Shown piece after piece: positions 35,522 through 44,256 of a DNA stretch of 49,133 nt. The position numbers were made by a program, and so were the translations under genes. Under the pieces are notes generated by a model. The model made no database searches, was not told the DNA's origin, and saw nothing but the letters and a program-made list of their open reading frames with translations. This stretch comes from Imperialibacter sp. EC-SDR9 (GTDB taxonomy: Bacteria; Bacteroidota; Bacteroidia; Cytophagales; Cyclobacteriaceae). The stretch covers positions 1 to 49,133 of the forward strand of contig NZ_LR701610.1 in NCBI RefSeq assembly GCF_902498805.1. The letters run 5' to 3'. How positions within the stretch are numbered: position 1 is the stretch's first letter; each line of letters starts with the position of its first letter.

Positions 35522-35923
35522 TGGAGCCGGAGGGAGTCGAACCCTCGTCCAGATAAGGGAAAAATGTACCGTCTACATGCATAGTTACCGATTGAATTTT
35601 CGACTGCTTGCCGGTAGGCAACATACCAACGCACAGCTTAGCCACTTAATTTCGCAGGTGCTTAGTAGCCTCGCACCCACTAGTTCAACCATGTCGACAC
35701 CCAAAATCAGCACCGGAAGAACGAGGCACTGGTGGATGTGGCTGGGGAATCTCGCTAGAGACTCAACCCTTTAAGCCTTTACCTCAACGTTAAGTTAAGA
35801 TTAAGCAGCCATGGCGTAATTAGATTCGCCAATTGTTGTTTGAGTGAATTGCTCACGGATGTACACTCATCACCCGGCACGCAAGCACAAAATCCGTCCT
35901 TACTGTCAAAACCAGTCGGCCCC
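35522..35923 (-). ncRNA. ssrA: tmRNA (ssrA)
   Basis: The 5' end GGGGCCGACTGG (from 35923) pairs with the 3' end CGGCTCC-A (to 35522) to form the tRNA-like acceptor, with one G-U pair. The T arm GGAGG/CCTCC-type stem encloses GTTCGACTC. CCA is not encoded. The 402-base length is normal. The mRNA-like part at 35801-35830 encodes GESNYAMAA followed by TAA. tmRNA rescues ribosomes stalled on broken mRNA and tags the peptide for proteolysis. The AMAA ending and the tag length fit Cytophagales. Confidence 0.96.
35801..35830 (-). other. tmRNA tag-peptide reading frame
   Basis: The resume codon GGC at 35830 begins a nine-codon tag, GESNYAMAA, ending with TAA at 35803-35801. The terminal hydrophobic-Ala-Ala is the ClpXP-type degradation signal. 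Confidence 0.9.
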
Positions 35924-36146
35924 GGAATTCATATTTTGCAAATAAGGGTACAAATATAGCGTATTAAAAGTTCGCTATACGCCAGCGCCTCTAATTGTTT
36001 TTGATAACGAAACACAATTGCTTTTCGCCAATTTAAATGGCCTGGGCGTTGTCTCCCACTCCTGCGTGCCGCACACCTGCCATCCCTTTTTGCTTGATAC
36101 TGAACAAATATTTGCTGACTATTCTCTGGGAAATACAAACAACACC

Positions 36147-38405
36147 ATGCCGCACAAAAACATCAACCGAAGAAATTTTCTTCAGCAGGGCGCTATTATA
36201 ACAGGAGGCGTAGCCCTTACACCACTTGTTGGCTATGCCTCTCCAAAAACCGTTACAGCACAAAGTGAATTGGCCGATGAGCCCATGTGGTACCAAAGGC
36301 CTCTTCGAATGCTGCAAACGGTGCTCCGTGAGCCTGATGCCACCAACTACAATGCGCAGGCAGTGGTGGACTATATGCTCAAAACTGACTGCAACACCCT
36401 GGTGGTAAACGCCGGTGGCATCGTCGATTTCTTCCAGAACCCACTGCCCGCTGCCAACATTAACACGTTCATGGGTAAGAACGACATCCTGAGAGACATC
36501 ACAAATGCCTGTCATAGTGCAGGAATCAAAGTGATAGGTCGTGTCGACTTTCGTGGAGTAGAGGAAAAGATATTCCGGCAATTTCCCGACTGGTTCAGCT
36601 ATGAGGAAACAGGCAAACCTATACAGCTTGGCTACACAAAGCCTCAGCTTTATGCCTCCTGCTACACCAGCTACCACCGGAATGAACATGCCGAAAAGTT
36701 CATCAAATACATCGTCGGGGAATATGATATTGACGGCATTTGGCACAACAGCATTGGCGTGGGTGGCATCTGCCATTGCTCCCGCTGCAAGGCGGCATAC
36801 AAGGCAAAGACAGGAGCCGATCTGCCGGTTTATGCTACTGCCTCAGACGAAGATTTGAAACAATATATGGTTTGGAAATCAGAGGTGGCCGACCAACACA
36901 TGCGACGAATGAAAGAAACGGTAAAGGCTTTTGGAAAAGAAAAGGCCTATTCGGCTGAAGTTTTCAGCATGTTTGAGTCGGGCGGGAAGGTCGACTCCGG
37001 GATTGACCTCTACAACGCCAGGGAGCATTTTGATTACCTTGTGAGCGTGGCTTTTCTCACGGAAAATTCGGAGCACATTCATTACGAAGACCTGAACTAT
37101 GCCAATACCATCGTCAGGTTCCTTAAATCAATGGCACCGGAAAAAGAGGCTGTGATTCTATACGGTGGCAATGGCACGGCGCACCGCTATGTGATGGATC
37201 CTCCACAGGATTTGAAAATCTGGCTTTGGGAGGGATTGTCAGCCGGAGGCAGGTTTTGGAACTGTAGTTTCACCGGCCAGTACCCCGACGCCACACACGA
37301 CAGAAGGAACGCCTACAACCACCAGGACACTTACAGCTTTATAAAAAAGTACGAGCATTTGCTTGCTCATCAGGTGCCGGTGGCCAATGTGGGCATTTAC
37401 TACTCCAGGCCCACAAGGCTATTTTACAGAAACAAGCCACCAGAAGGAGACAGCTTCGATGAAGCCATCAAGGGAATAGAAAGGGTGCTGGCAGAAAATC
37501 ACATCCCCTATCATTTTATTCCGGACGACCAGATAAGCACTGACCGACTGAAAAAGTACAAGGCCATTATCATGCCCGACGTCAAATGTCTTTCCGAAAA
37601 TGAAGTAGCACTCCTTCAAAACTTTGTAGCCGGAGGCGGAAAGCTTCTGGCTACGTACGAAACCAGCCTTTACAGCGAGGATGGATTACCAAAAAAAGAC
37701 TTCGGGCTAGCGGATGCTTTTGGTTGCCATTTTACCGGGAAGAAAGTGAACACAAGAAAAGACTGCTATCAATACATTAACGACCCCAGTCACCCGATAG
37801 TAAGTCCCGATAGTGGTAAAACTGAACTGCTTATCAACGCTGGGTTTACCCTTTTGTGCGAGGCGGAACCAAGTGCTAAGAAAATTTGCACATATACCCC
37901 TTTGGTGCACAACCAGCCCCCGGAAAAGGCCTGGACGAATGAGTGGGCAAAAGAACTCCCCACTGTTCTGGAGCATGACTATCAAAAAGGAAAGGTGATC
38001 TATTTTGCTAACCAACCAGACCAGGTTACCCACGCCATGGGGCACCCCGACATGAGCAACCTTATACTGAGGGGCATTCAATACCTTGCCGGAGAAGCGA
38101 ACCTGCCAGTGACCACAAATGCCCCTGAGAGTGTTCATCTGGGGCTCACAAAGTCGGCCAAAACGGAAGGTGAGTATATACTCTCGCTAGTAAACACTAC
38201 TTCCGGCCAGGGTAGGCCGGTCAGGCGACTGGTGCCTGTAAATGAAATTAAAGTTGTTCTCAACCTCCCCGGAAGTTCTTTGAAAAAATTCGAGGTGATG
38301 AAATCGCAGGGAGAATGCAAAGTGGAAGTAAGGAATGGCAAAGTCGAAGTGGCTGTTGAAAAACTGGAGGATTATTTCAGCCTATTTGTGAAAATGGGCA
38401 TATGA
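36147..38405 (+). CDS. Tat-exported glycoside-hydrolase-like protein (GH42/GHL6-like with beta-galactosidase trimerisation domain)
   Basis: The start at 36147 gives MPHKNINRRNFLQQGAIITG, a twin-arginine signal (RRNFLQ); the 43 codons upstream are unlike a leader. The 752-residue protein begins with a TIM-barrel-like domain (about 45-400) with strands such as NTLVVNAGGIVDFF and IKVIGRVDFRG, and a CHCSRCKAAYKAKTG segment that is usual in this group. A glutamine-amidotransferase-like beta-galactosidase trimerisation domain follows (about 420-640: NVGIYYSRPTRLFY, KYKAIIMPDVKCLSENEV, LLQNFVAGGGKLLATYETSL). A C-terminal beta-sandwich ends it. It resembles secreted glycosidases of uncertain specificity. 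Catalytic acids cannot be placed by eye, and it may be a carbohydrate-binding relative. Confidence 0.8.
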   Translation: MPHKNINRRNFLQQGAIITGGVALTPLVGYASPKTVTAQSELADEPMWYQRPLRMLQTVLREPDATNYNAQAVVDYMLKTDCNTLVVNAGGIVDFFQNPLPAANINTFMGKNDILRDITNACHSAGIKVIGRVDFRGVEEKIFRQFPDWFSYEETGKPIQLGYTKPQLYASCYTSYHRNEHAEKFIKYIVGEYDIDGIWHNSIGVGGICHCSRCKAAYKAKTGADLPVYATASDEDLKQYMVWKSEVADQHMRRMKETVKAFGKEKAYSAEVFSMFESGGKVDSGIDLYNAREHFDYLVSVAFLTENSEHIHYEDLNYANTIVRFLKSMAPEKEAVILYGGNGTAHRYVMDPPQDLKIWLWEGLSAGGRFWNCSFTGQYPDATHDRRNAYNHQDTYSFIKKYEHLLAHQVPVANVGIYYSRPTRLFYRNKPPEGDSFDEAIKGIERVLAENHIPYHFIPDDQISTDRLKKYKAIIMPDVKCLSENEVALLQNFVAGGGKLLATYETSLYSEDGLPKKDFGLADAFGCHFTGKKVNTRKDCYQYINDPSHPIVSPDSGKTELLINAGFTLLCEAEPSAKKICTYTPLVHNQPPEKAWTNEWAKELPTVLEHDYQKGKVIYFANQPDQVTHAMGHPDMSNLILRGIQYLAGEANLPVTTNAPESVHLGLTKSAKTEGEYILSLVNTTSGQGRPVRRLVPVNEIKVVLNLPGSSLKKFEVMKSQGECKVEVRNGKVEVAVEKLEDYFSLFVKMGI

Positions 38406-38491
38406 CGTAACTTATTTCAGCATATTTATTTTAGTTAGCTGAATTTAATTCGCTTATATTCATTCTCTGTTTATCAACCGACGAATAGAAC

Positions 38492-41344
38492 TTGACAACA
38501 CCTGCTTTGTACCGGACAAAAGAATTAATTCTGGTTTTATATTTATTGTTGAATTTCTTCATTTCACCAGCTCAAAGTATCACGGGCGTGGTGATTGACA
38601 GTGCCACCGGAAGCCCCCTCCCCTTTGCGAATGTATTTGTCGACAACACTACCATAGGCACAGTAACCGACGCCGACGGCAAGTACGTTTTGAAAGGAGT
38701 CAGCCCTGGCAAAATGACTTTGGCTGCTTCCTTCGTTGGCTATATTACCAAGGCGGTATCGATTGACCTCAAAGAAGGAGAGCCACTACAGAAGGACTTC
38801 TCCCTGACTCCTCAGGAAAAACAGCTCGACGAGGTAGAGCTTACTTCGAGAAGGGATAGAAAGTGGGAAAAACAACTGGAAAGGTTTGAAGAAGTATTTA
38901 TCGGCAGCAGATACGACCCACTGGTAAATAAAACCAAAATTCTGAACCCCTGGGCCATTGACTTCGAAGAAGGAAAAACCAGCAATGGGATGCGCTATTT
39001 TTCCGCCACCTTCAACCAGCCTTTGGAAGTTGAAAACCTGGCCCTGGGTTACAAGCTGATTTATCATTTGAATGTGTTTAGCCAAACCCGAAACGGTACC
39101 TTGTATCAAGGCCCGGTACAGTTTATTGAGATGGACACCCTCTTCGAAGACCTGTCAAAAAAATGGGTGGACAACAGGCAAAAAGCCTATCAGTCTTCAT
39201 TGCGGCATCTCTTCAAGTCGATGATAAGAAACGACCTCAGCGCACAACATTTTGATATTTATCAATCAAAAAGTTTCGGGCTTACATATATCCGAACCAA
39301 TAGTTTCGACTACGAAAGAGGCAATTCCATTGAGGCTTTCTCTTTGGACAGGGCCATCAGGCCAGGACAGCAAATTGGCGAGTTCAAGATCGTTTCTTCC
39401 AAACGTTTGGAGGTGCACTACACTGGCATGTCGTGGCCAAACACCTATTATCACGACGTTTACCATCCCATTAGCTGGATCACCCTTAAGGGGGGCTCCA
39501 CCGAGGTGACGAGTAAAGGCGTGCCTCTCGATCCCTCAGATATTGTCATCTCGGGGCACATGGCCAGGGCCAGGGTAGCTCATTTGCTCCCTCACAATTA
39601 CACCCCGGGCGACACAGTGTCGGCATTTAGTTCGACGGAGGAAATCATGATCGCCCAGCAGCAATACAAGCAGAATAGCCTTCGTGAGAAACCCCATCTG
39701 ATTACGGACAAGCCGTACTATTACCCTGGCGAAACTATTTGGTTCAGTGGCCAAATGCTGTACCAGAACGCCCTGATGGCCGACACCCTGAGCCGGGTGC
39801 TTTATGTTGATGTGATCAACCCATTCCGCCAGATAGTAAAAACGGAGGTATTTCCGATTGAGAATGGTAAAGTCACCGGACAACTAGCTCTTCCGTCATA
39901 TATACAAGCCGGCGATTACAACCTAAGGGCCTACACACGATGGATGCAGAACTTCCCTTCGAGCGACATCACTTACCAGCCATTGCCAATAATTAATCTT
40001 TACGAGACGGTAGAAAATACAACGGTGCTCGGCGCTAACATGACCGATCCTGATTTACTGATCACCATCAGCACTGACAAAGACCGTTACCGACCCCGCG
40101 ACAAAGTGCAAGTGTCTCTGAGCGTAATGGACGCTGACGGAGGGGCTATCTCCTCCAATCTGACTGTGTCGATTACTGACACACTTCGGGTAGCCTCGGT
40201 CCCAACAAGCCCAACGCTACAGCAAGCCTATAACTGGGTGCTCAACGGACGACCTACCCCCTACTTTACCCAACCGCAACATCAAATCGAATATGGCGTC
40301 AGTGTGAGTGGACAGTTTCTCAACAAAAAAGGAGAACCTGAAGCCGCCAATATTACCATCGTGCAAGGCGAATACGAAGACTATGGGGTGGTAGCAGCCG
40401 ACTCGACCGGCAAGTTTTGGGCAAGTGGCTTGCAATTCAACGACAGCTCAGCCATGGCGATGGCTGCGATCAATGAAAAGGGCAGACCATACGGATCGGT
40501 GGTGCTGGCAAAGCAAGCTGTACCAGAAGTAAAAGCACAGCTTACCAACCTCAACCTGACTGTTAAAGAACAGGAGCTGCCGCAGCCCATCTTTTCTCTC
40601 CCCAACGATGTCGACTATACATTGCTCAATGAAGTGGTGGTAGAAAGCTCCAAGATTGAACCTCTGTCAGAAAGGAACTATGGCTTTGGCCCTGGCGATA
40701 AAACTTTTACCCAGGAGGATATTCAGAGATCTTCCGGGCAGGGAGTGATGTCTATTATTGAAAGAGGCATGCCTGGTTTTAATAGAAATGGCATGTATCG
40801 GAAAAACTATGGAACAGCCAGAGGAAACTATTATCCTACGCCGTTGGTCATTATCGATGGTCAGCGATTTCAGGAACAGGCACCTCCGGAGCCAGGCAAT
40901 ACCGGAGTTGATTATTTAGACCGGCTCAATCCCGCTGATATTAAAAGCGTCACAGTCTACACCTACAACGCCGGAGTCTTTGGTATGGCTGGGTTTGACG
41001 GAGTTATTATGGTAGAAACTAACCTTGGAGGAGAAAGAAAACAGAATGAAAAACCCACCATCTTCAACAAAGACGGCTTCAGTCTTTACACGATAAAAGG
41101 TTACACTCCAGCACAGGAATTCAGAGCACCCAATTATTCTCAGCGAAAGGAAAGCCATAGCGAGCCTGACACCCGCACCACCATTTACTGGAACCCTGCA
41201 CTCACAACAGACAGTGAAACAGGTAAAGCCGGATTTTCTTTTTATGCCGCCGACTCTCCAACGGTTTACCGGATTGTAGTGGAAGGAATGACGGAGGATA
41301 ATACGCCGGTGAGGGAAGTGAGGTACTTACAAGTCAGCAAATAA
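38492..41344 (+). CDS. Macroglobulin/TonB-plug surface protein with regulatory-like N-terminus (paralogue 1)
   Basis: No ATG precedes the signal peptide, so translation probably starts at TTG 38492 (LILVLYLLLNFFISPAQS leader). A carboxypeptidase-regulatory-like beta-sandwich lies at about 30-105 (ITGVVIDSATGSPLPFANV). An unassigned alpha/beta region extends to about 380. A macroglobulin MG2-type domain opens with ITDKPYYYPGETIWFSGQML (about 400-420). A TonB-plug-like segment contains TPLVIIDGQRFQEQ (about 785) and VTVYTYNAGVFGMAGFDGVI. The final block IYWNPALTTDSETGKAGFSF resembles the A2M domain strand set, but no thioester is present. The protein has 950 residues and no barrel. It is 31 bases upstream of a paralogue with the same plan. 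It may be a periplasmic or surface partner of TonB-type transport; its role is unknown. Confidence 0.8.
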   Translation: MTTPALYRTKELILVLYLLLNFFISPAQSITGVVIDSATGSPLPFANVFVDNTTIGTVTDADGKYVLKGVSPGKMTLAASFVGYITKAVSIDLKEGEPLQKDFSLTPQEKQLDEVELTSRRDRKWEKQLERFEEVFIGSRYDPLVNKTKILNPWAIDFEEGKTSNGMRYFSATFNQPLEVENLALGYKLIYHLNVFSQTRNGTLYQGPVQFIEMDTLFEDLSKKWVDNRQKAYQSSLRHLFKSMIRNDLSAQHFDIYQSKSFGLTYIRTNSFDYERGNSIEAFSLDRAIRPGQQIGEFKIVSSKRLEVHYTGMSWPNTYYHDVYHPISWITLKGGSTEVTSKGVPLDPSDIVISGHMARARVAHLLPHNYTPGDTVSAFSSTEEIMIAQQQYKQNSLREKPHLITDKPYYYPGETIWFSGQMLYQNALMADTLSRVLYVDVINPFRQIVKTEVFPIENGKVTGQLALPSYIQAGDYNLRAYTRWMQNFPSSDITYQPLPIINLYETVENTTVLGANMTDPDLLITISTDKDRYRPRDKVQVSLSVMDADGGAISSNLTVSITDTLRVASVPTSPTLQQAYNWVLNGRPTPYFTQPQHQIEYGVSVSGQFLNKKGEPEAANITIVQGEYEDYGVVAADSTGKFWASGLQFNDSSAMAMAAINEKGRPYGSVVLAKQAVPEVKAQLTNLNLTVKEQELPQPIFSLPNDVDYTLLNEVVVESSKIEPLSERNYGFGPGDKTFTQEDIQRSSGQGVMSIIERGMPGFNRNGMYRKNYGTARGNYYPTPLVIIDGQRFQEQAPPEPGNTGVDYLDRLNPADIKSVTVYTYNAGVFGMAGFDGVIMVETNLGGERKQNEKPTIFNKDGFSLYTIKGYTPAQEFRAPNYSQRKESHSEPDTRTTIYWNPALTTDSETGKAGFSFYAADSPTVYRIVVEGMTEDNTPVREVRYLQVSK

Positions 41345-41375
41345 TGGCACAAAATATCCTTCAAAATATTAAAAA

Positions 41376-44201
41376 ATGGTGCCGTCATTACTTTTGAAAC
41401 ACCTATCGAAAATAGCACCACTTCTGCTTTTCGGGCTCCTCCTGTCATTAAATTCTGTTGCCCAGAGCTTCGTCTTATACGGCACTGTGTATGACAAATC
41501 CACCAATAAACCCCTTCCTTTTGCCAATGTGTTTATCAACAACACCACAAGCGGTGCCGTCAGTAATGGTGAAGGAAAGTTCAGCATCCCCATTCCTGGC
41601 CCGGGATACATTGAAGTAGTTGCTTCCTTTGTTGGCTACGTCACCAGTTACGAGAAGGTAATGGTTAGCGGCAATCAACATGTAAAAATATCCTTTGCGC
41701 TCGAACCTCTTGAAAAGCAACTCAATGAAGTAGAACTCAAGTCAAAAAGAGACAAGAAGTGGGAGAGGCAGTTAAAAAGGTTCGAAGAGGTTTTTATTGG
41801 CTCCTACAACGACCCTTTGTCTTCGCAAACAAAAATACTAAATCCATGGGTGCTGGATTTTGACGAGGGCAAACTCAAAGGTGGGCAGAGGTACCTCGCC
41901 GCTACCTGCTATCTACCACTCGAAATTGAAAACACCGGCCTGGGCTACAAAATCATCTATCACCTGGAGGGTTTTCAGCAAACGAGAAGTGGTTTTAACT
42001 ATGAGGGTCCCATACAATTTATAGAAATGGATTCCACCGAAGCTATGTCGAAGACATGGGATACTAACAGGCAAGAGGTATACCTCGGCTCGGTGAGGCA
42101 CATGTTCAAAGCACTTATCAACGACCGGTTAAAGCATGAAGGATTCGAGGTTTACACTGTGAAACCAGAGGGCAAGCATCATGTAAGAACAAAGCGGCTG
42201 GAAGTTGATAAGGAGTTTATGCTCGACACCATTTCGAGGTCCAAAATGCTAAAGCCCGGAGACCGAATAGGAGACTATAAGGTTCGGTCACAACCCCCTC
42301 TGGAAGTTCATTATTTCAAAAAAATATGGCCCAACCTTGTCTATGCCGATGCCTACTATCCGGTAAGCTGGCTCACTTTCAAAGACTCGACGGTTGCAGT
42401 AAGCATCAAAGGTGCGCCGTATGACCCGAGTGAGTTGATAATTGCGGGCTATATGGCCAGAGACCGGGTGGCCCGAATGTTACCTTACAATTTCACCCCC
42501 GATAAAAGTTATACTTCATTCGACCCCGAGCCTTCTGAGATTGCCGTCAGGGGCATTAAATACAATGCCCTGCGGGAACGCCCGTATGTTCAAACTGATA
42601 AACCTTACTATTATCCGGGGGAAACCATCTGGTTCAAAACCCAGATGCTTTTTCAAAACCCCCTTATGACCGACACTTTGAGCAGAGTCGTTTACGTCGA
42701 CCTGTTGAACTCAGACAAAGCCATCATTCAAAGCAGTGCCTTGCCGATCAAGGATGGAGTTAGTCATGGACAACTACAACTCCCCGGTAATCTGACTCCC
42801 AGCCAGTACACCCTTCGATCCTACACGAACTGGATGCGCAATTTTGATGATAAGGACATTTTTTATCGATCAATCCCTGTGCTCAACCTTTACGAACAGG
42901 TGCAAAACACTGAAGCAAGACCTTCAAGAATAAAGAACCCAGATATAATGGTCTCTTTAAACACGGAGAAGGTGGTTTACAAACCAAGAGAAAAAATCGC
43001 TGTACAAGCTGTTGTCACCGATTCTGATGGAGTCCCATTGATGGCGAATTTGTCTGTTGCCGTAACTGACACCTTGCACGTGGCTTCAGTGCCGTCCTCC
43101 ACTACCCTGGAAGACGCATATGAATGGACCTATCAGGCCTCCAGCGCTCAGCCCAAAAGCCCACCCGACTATCAAATAGAATATGGCATTAGTGTAAGCG
43201 GAGAATTCAGAAACAAAAAGAAACTACCGGAGCAGGCATCGGTTACCATTGTGCAGGGAGAGTATGAGGACTATGGCATTGTTGAAACAGACAGCGCCGG
43301 GAGGTTTTGGGCCAGCGGGCTGCAGTTTGAAGATAGCGCTCAGGTGGCCTTCGGGGTAATAGATGCCAAGGGACGTCCTTTCGGCTCGGTAACAATCGAT
43401 GAAAAAGTCCCGCTTAGGGCACCAGACTCTCTGCCTGTGATGCACCTGAACATAAAAGAAACTGCGATACCTCAACGCATTTTCGTTTTGCCAGATGAAG
43501 ATGAGTACACGCTGTTGCAGGAGATAGTGGTAGAGGACACACCTATTGAACCGATGTCGGAAAGTCAATACGGCTACGGCGCTGGCGACAAGACTTTTAC
43601 GGAAAAAGATTTTGAAAAAAATCCCCAACTCACCGTATTTGAATTCCTTGGAAGAAATGGCACTGGGCGAACTAGCTTCCAACGGCACAATTGGGGCATC
43701 AAGGCAGCACCGCCTCTTGTTATCATTGATGGATCGAGATATGGTGGAATCTACGGAGAAACGCCATGGCAATACCTGGAGTCGCTGACAGTTGACATGA
43801 TCAAAAGCATCAATGTGTACACTTACGGCGCAACCATTTTTGGCATGACAGGATCCGGCGGCGTGATCATGATTGAAACAAAGCGCACGGAAAGAAAGGC
43901 AGACGAAACACCCACCATTTTCAATAAAGACGGCTTCAGCCTGTACACGATAAAAGGCTACGCCCCAGCCCGGAAATTCAAAGCACCAGACTATTCTCAA
44001 CCAAAGGAAAGTCATAACGAGCCTGACACCCGCTCGACCATTTATTGGAATCCTTCCCTCACCACCGATAGTGAAACAGGTAAAGCCGAGTTTTCCTTTT
44101 ATGCCGCCGACACACCTACAGTTTACAGAATTGTAGTGGAAGGCATGACAGAGGACAATACGCCGGTGAGGGAGGTGAGGTATTTGACGATTGAAAAATA
44201 A
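41376..44201 (+). CDS. Macroglobulin/TonB-plug surface protein with regulatory-like N-terminus (paralogue 2)
   Basis: The 941-residue product starts at an ATG and has a signal peptide (LLLFGLLLSLNSVAQ). The domain order is the same as in paralogue 1: regulatory beta-sandwich (FVLYGTVYDKSTNKPLPFAN, about 30-48), unassigned region, MG2-type domain (VQTDKPYYYPGETIWFKTQM, about 405), plug-like segment (PPLVIIDGSRYGG, about 778; INVYTYGATIFGMTGSGGVI) and an A2M-like tail (IYWNPSLTTDSETGKAEFSF). Identity to paralogue 1 is high throughout and strongest in the last 90 residues. The pair is a tandem duplication, probably co-transcribed. Function is not established. Confidence 0.8.
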   Translation: MVPSLLLKHLSKIAPLLLFGLLLSLNSVAQSFVLYGTVYDKSTNKPLPFANVFINNTTSGAVSNGEGKFSIPIPGPGYIEVVASFVGYVTSYEKVMVSGNQHVKISFALEPLEKQLNEVELKSKRDKKWERQLKRFEEVFIGSYNDPLSSQTKILNPWVLDFDEGKLKGGQRYLAATCYLPLEIENTGLGYKIIYHLEGFQQTRSGFNYEGPIQFIEMDSTEAMSKTWDTNRQEVYLGSVRHMFKALINDRLKHEGFEVYTVKPEGKHHVRTKRLEVDKEFMLDTISRSKMLKPGDRIGDYKVRSQPPLEVHYFKKIWPNLVYADAYYPVSWLTFKDSTVAVSIKGAPYDPSELIIAGYMARDRVARMLPYNFTPDKSYTSFDPEPSEIAVRGIKYNALRERPYVQTDKPYYYPGETIWFKTQMLFQNPLMTDTLSRVVYVDLLNSDKAIIQSSALPIKDGVSHGQLQLPGNLTPSQYTLRSYTNWMRNFDDKDIFYRSIPVLNLYEQVQNTEARPSRIKNPDIMVSLNTEKVVYKPREKIAVQAVVTDSDGVPLMANLSVAVTDTLHVASVPSSTTLEDAYEWTYQASSAQPKSPPDYQIEYGISVSGEFRNKKKLPEQASVTIVQGEYEDYGIVETDSAGRFWASGLQFEDSAQVAFGVIDAKGRPFGSVTIDEKVPLRAPDSLPVMHLNIKETAIPQRIFVLPDEDEYTLLQEIVVEDTPIEPMSESQYGYGAGDKTFTEKDFEKNPQLTVFEFLGRNGTGRTSFQRHNWGIKAAPPLVIIDGSRYGGIYGETPWQYLESLTVDMIKSINVYTYGATIFGMTGSGGVIMIETKRTERKADETPTIFNKDGFSLYTIKGYAPARKFKAPDYSQPKESHNEPDTRSTIYWNPSLTTDSETGKAEFSFYAADTPTVYRIVVEGMTEDNTPVREVRYLTIEK

Positions 44202-44202
44202 A

Positions 44203-44230
44203 AGAGAAGCCGAAATTGATCGGCTTCTCT
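44203..44230. terminator. Bidirectional terminator between convergent genes
   Basis: AGAGAAGCCGA (44203-44213) pairs perfectly with TCGGCTTCTCT (44220-44230) over a six-base loop. It begins two bases after the paralogue 2 stop and 27 bases from the RCC1 gene stop. Confidence 0.8.
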
Positions 44231-44256
44231 TCTTGGTGCCTCAATTGGCCTGCCGC

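Noticed and set aside
35577-35774. Plus-strand open frame over the 35.6-35.8 kb region
   Set aside because: It lies entirely inside tmRNA on the opposite strand.
36018-36146. 43-codon upstream extension of the glycoside-hydrolase-like gene
   Set aside because: The Tat signal begins at 36147, and the extension has no leader features.
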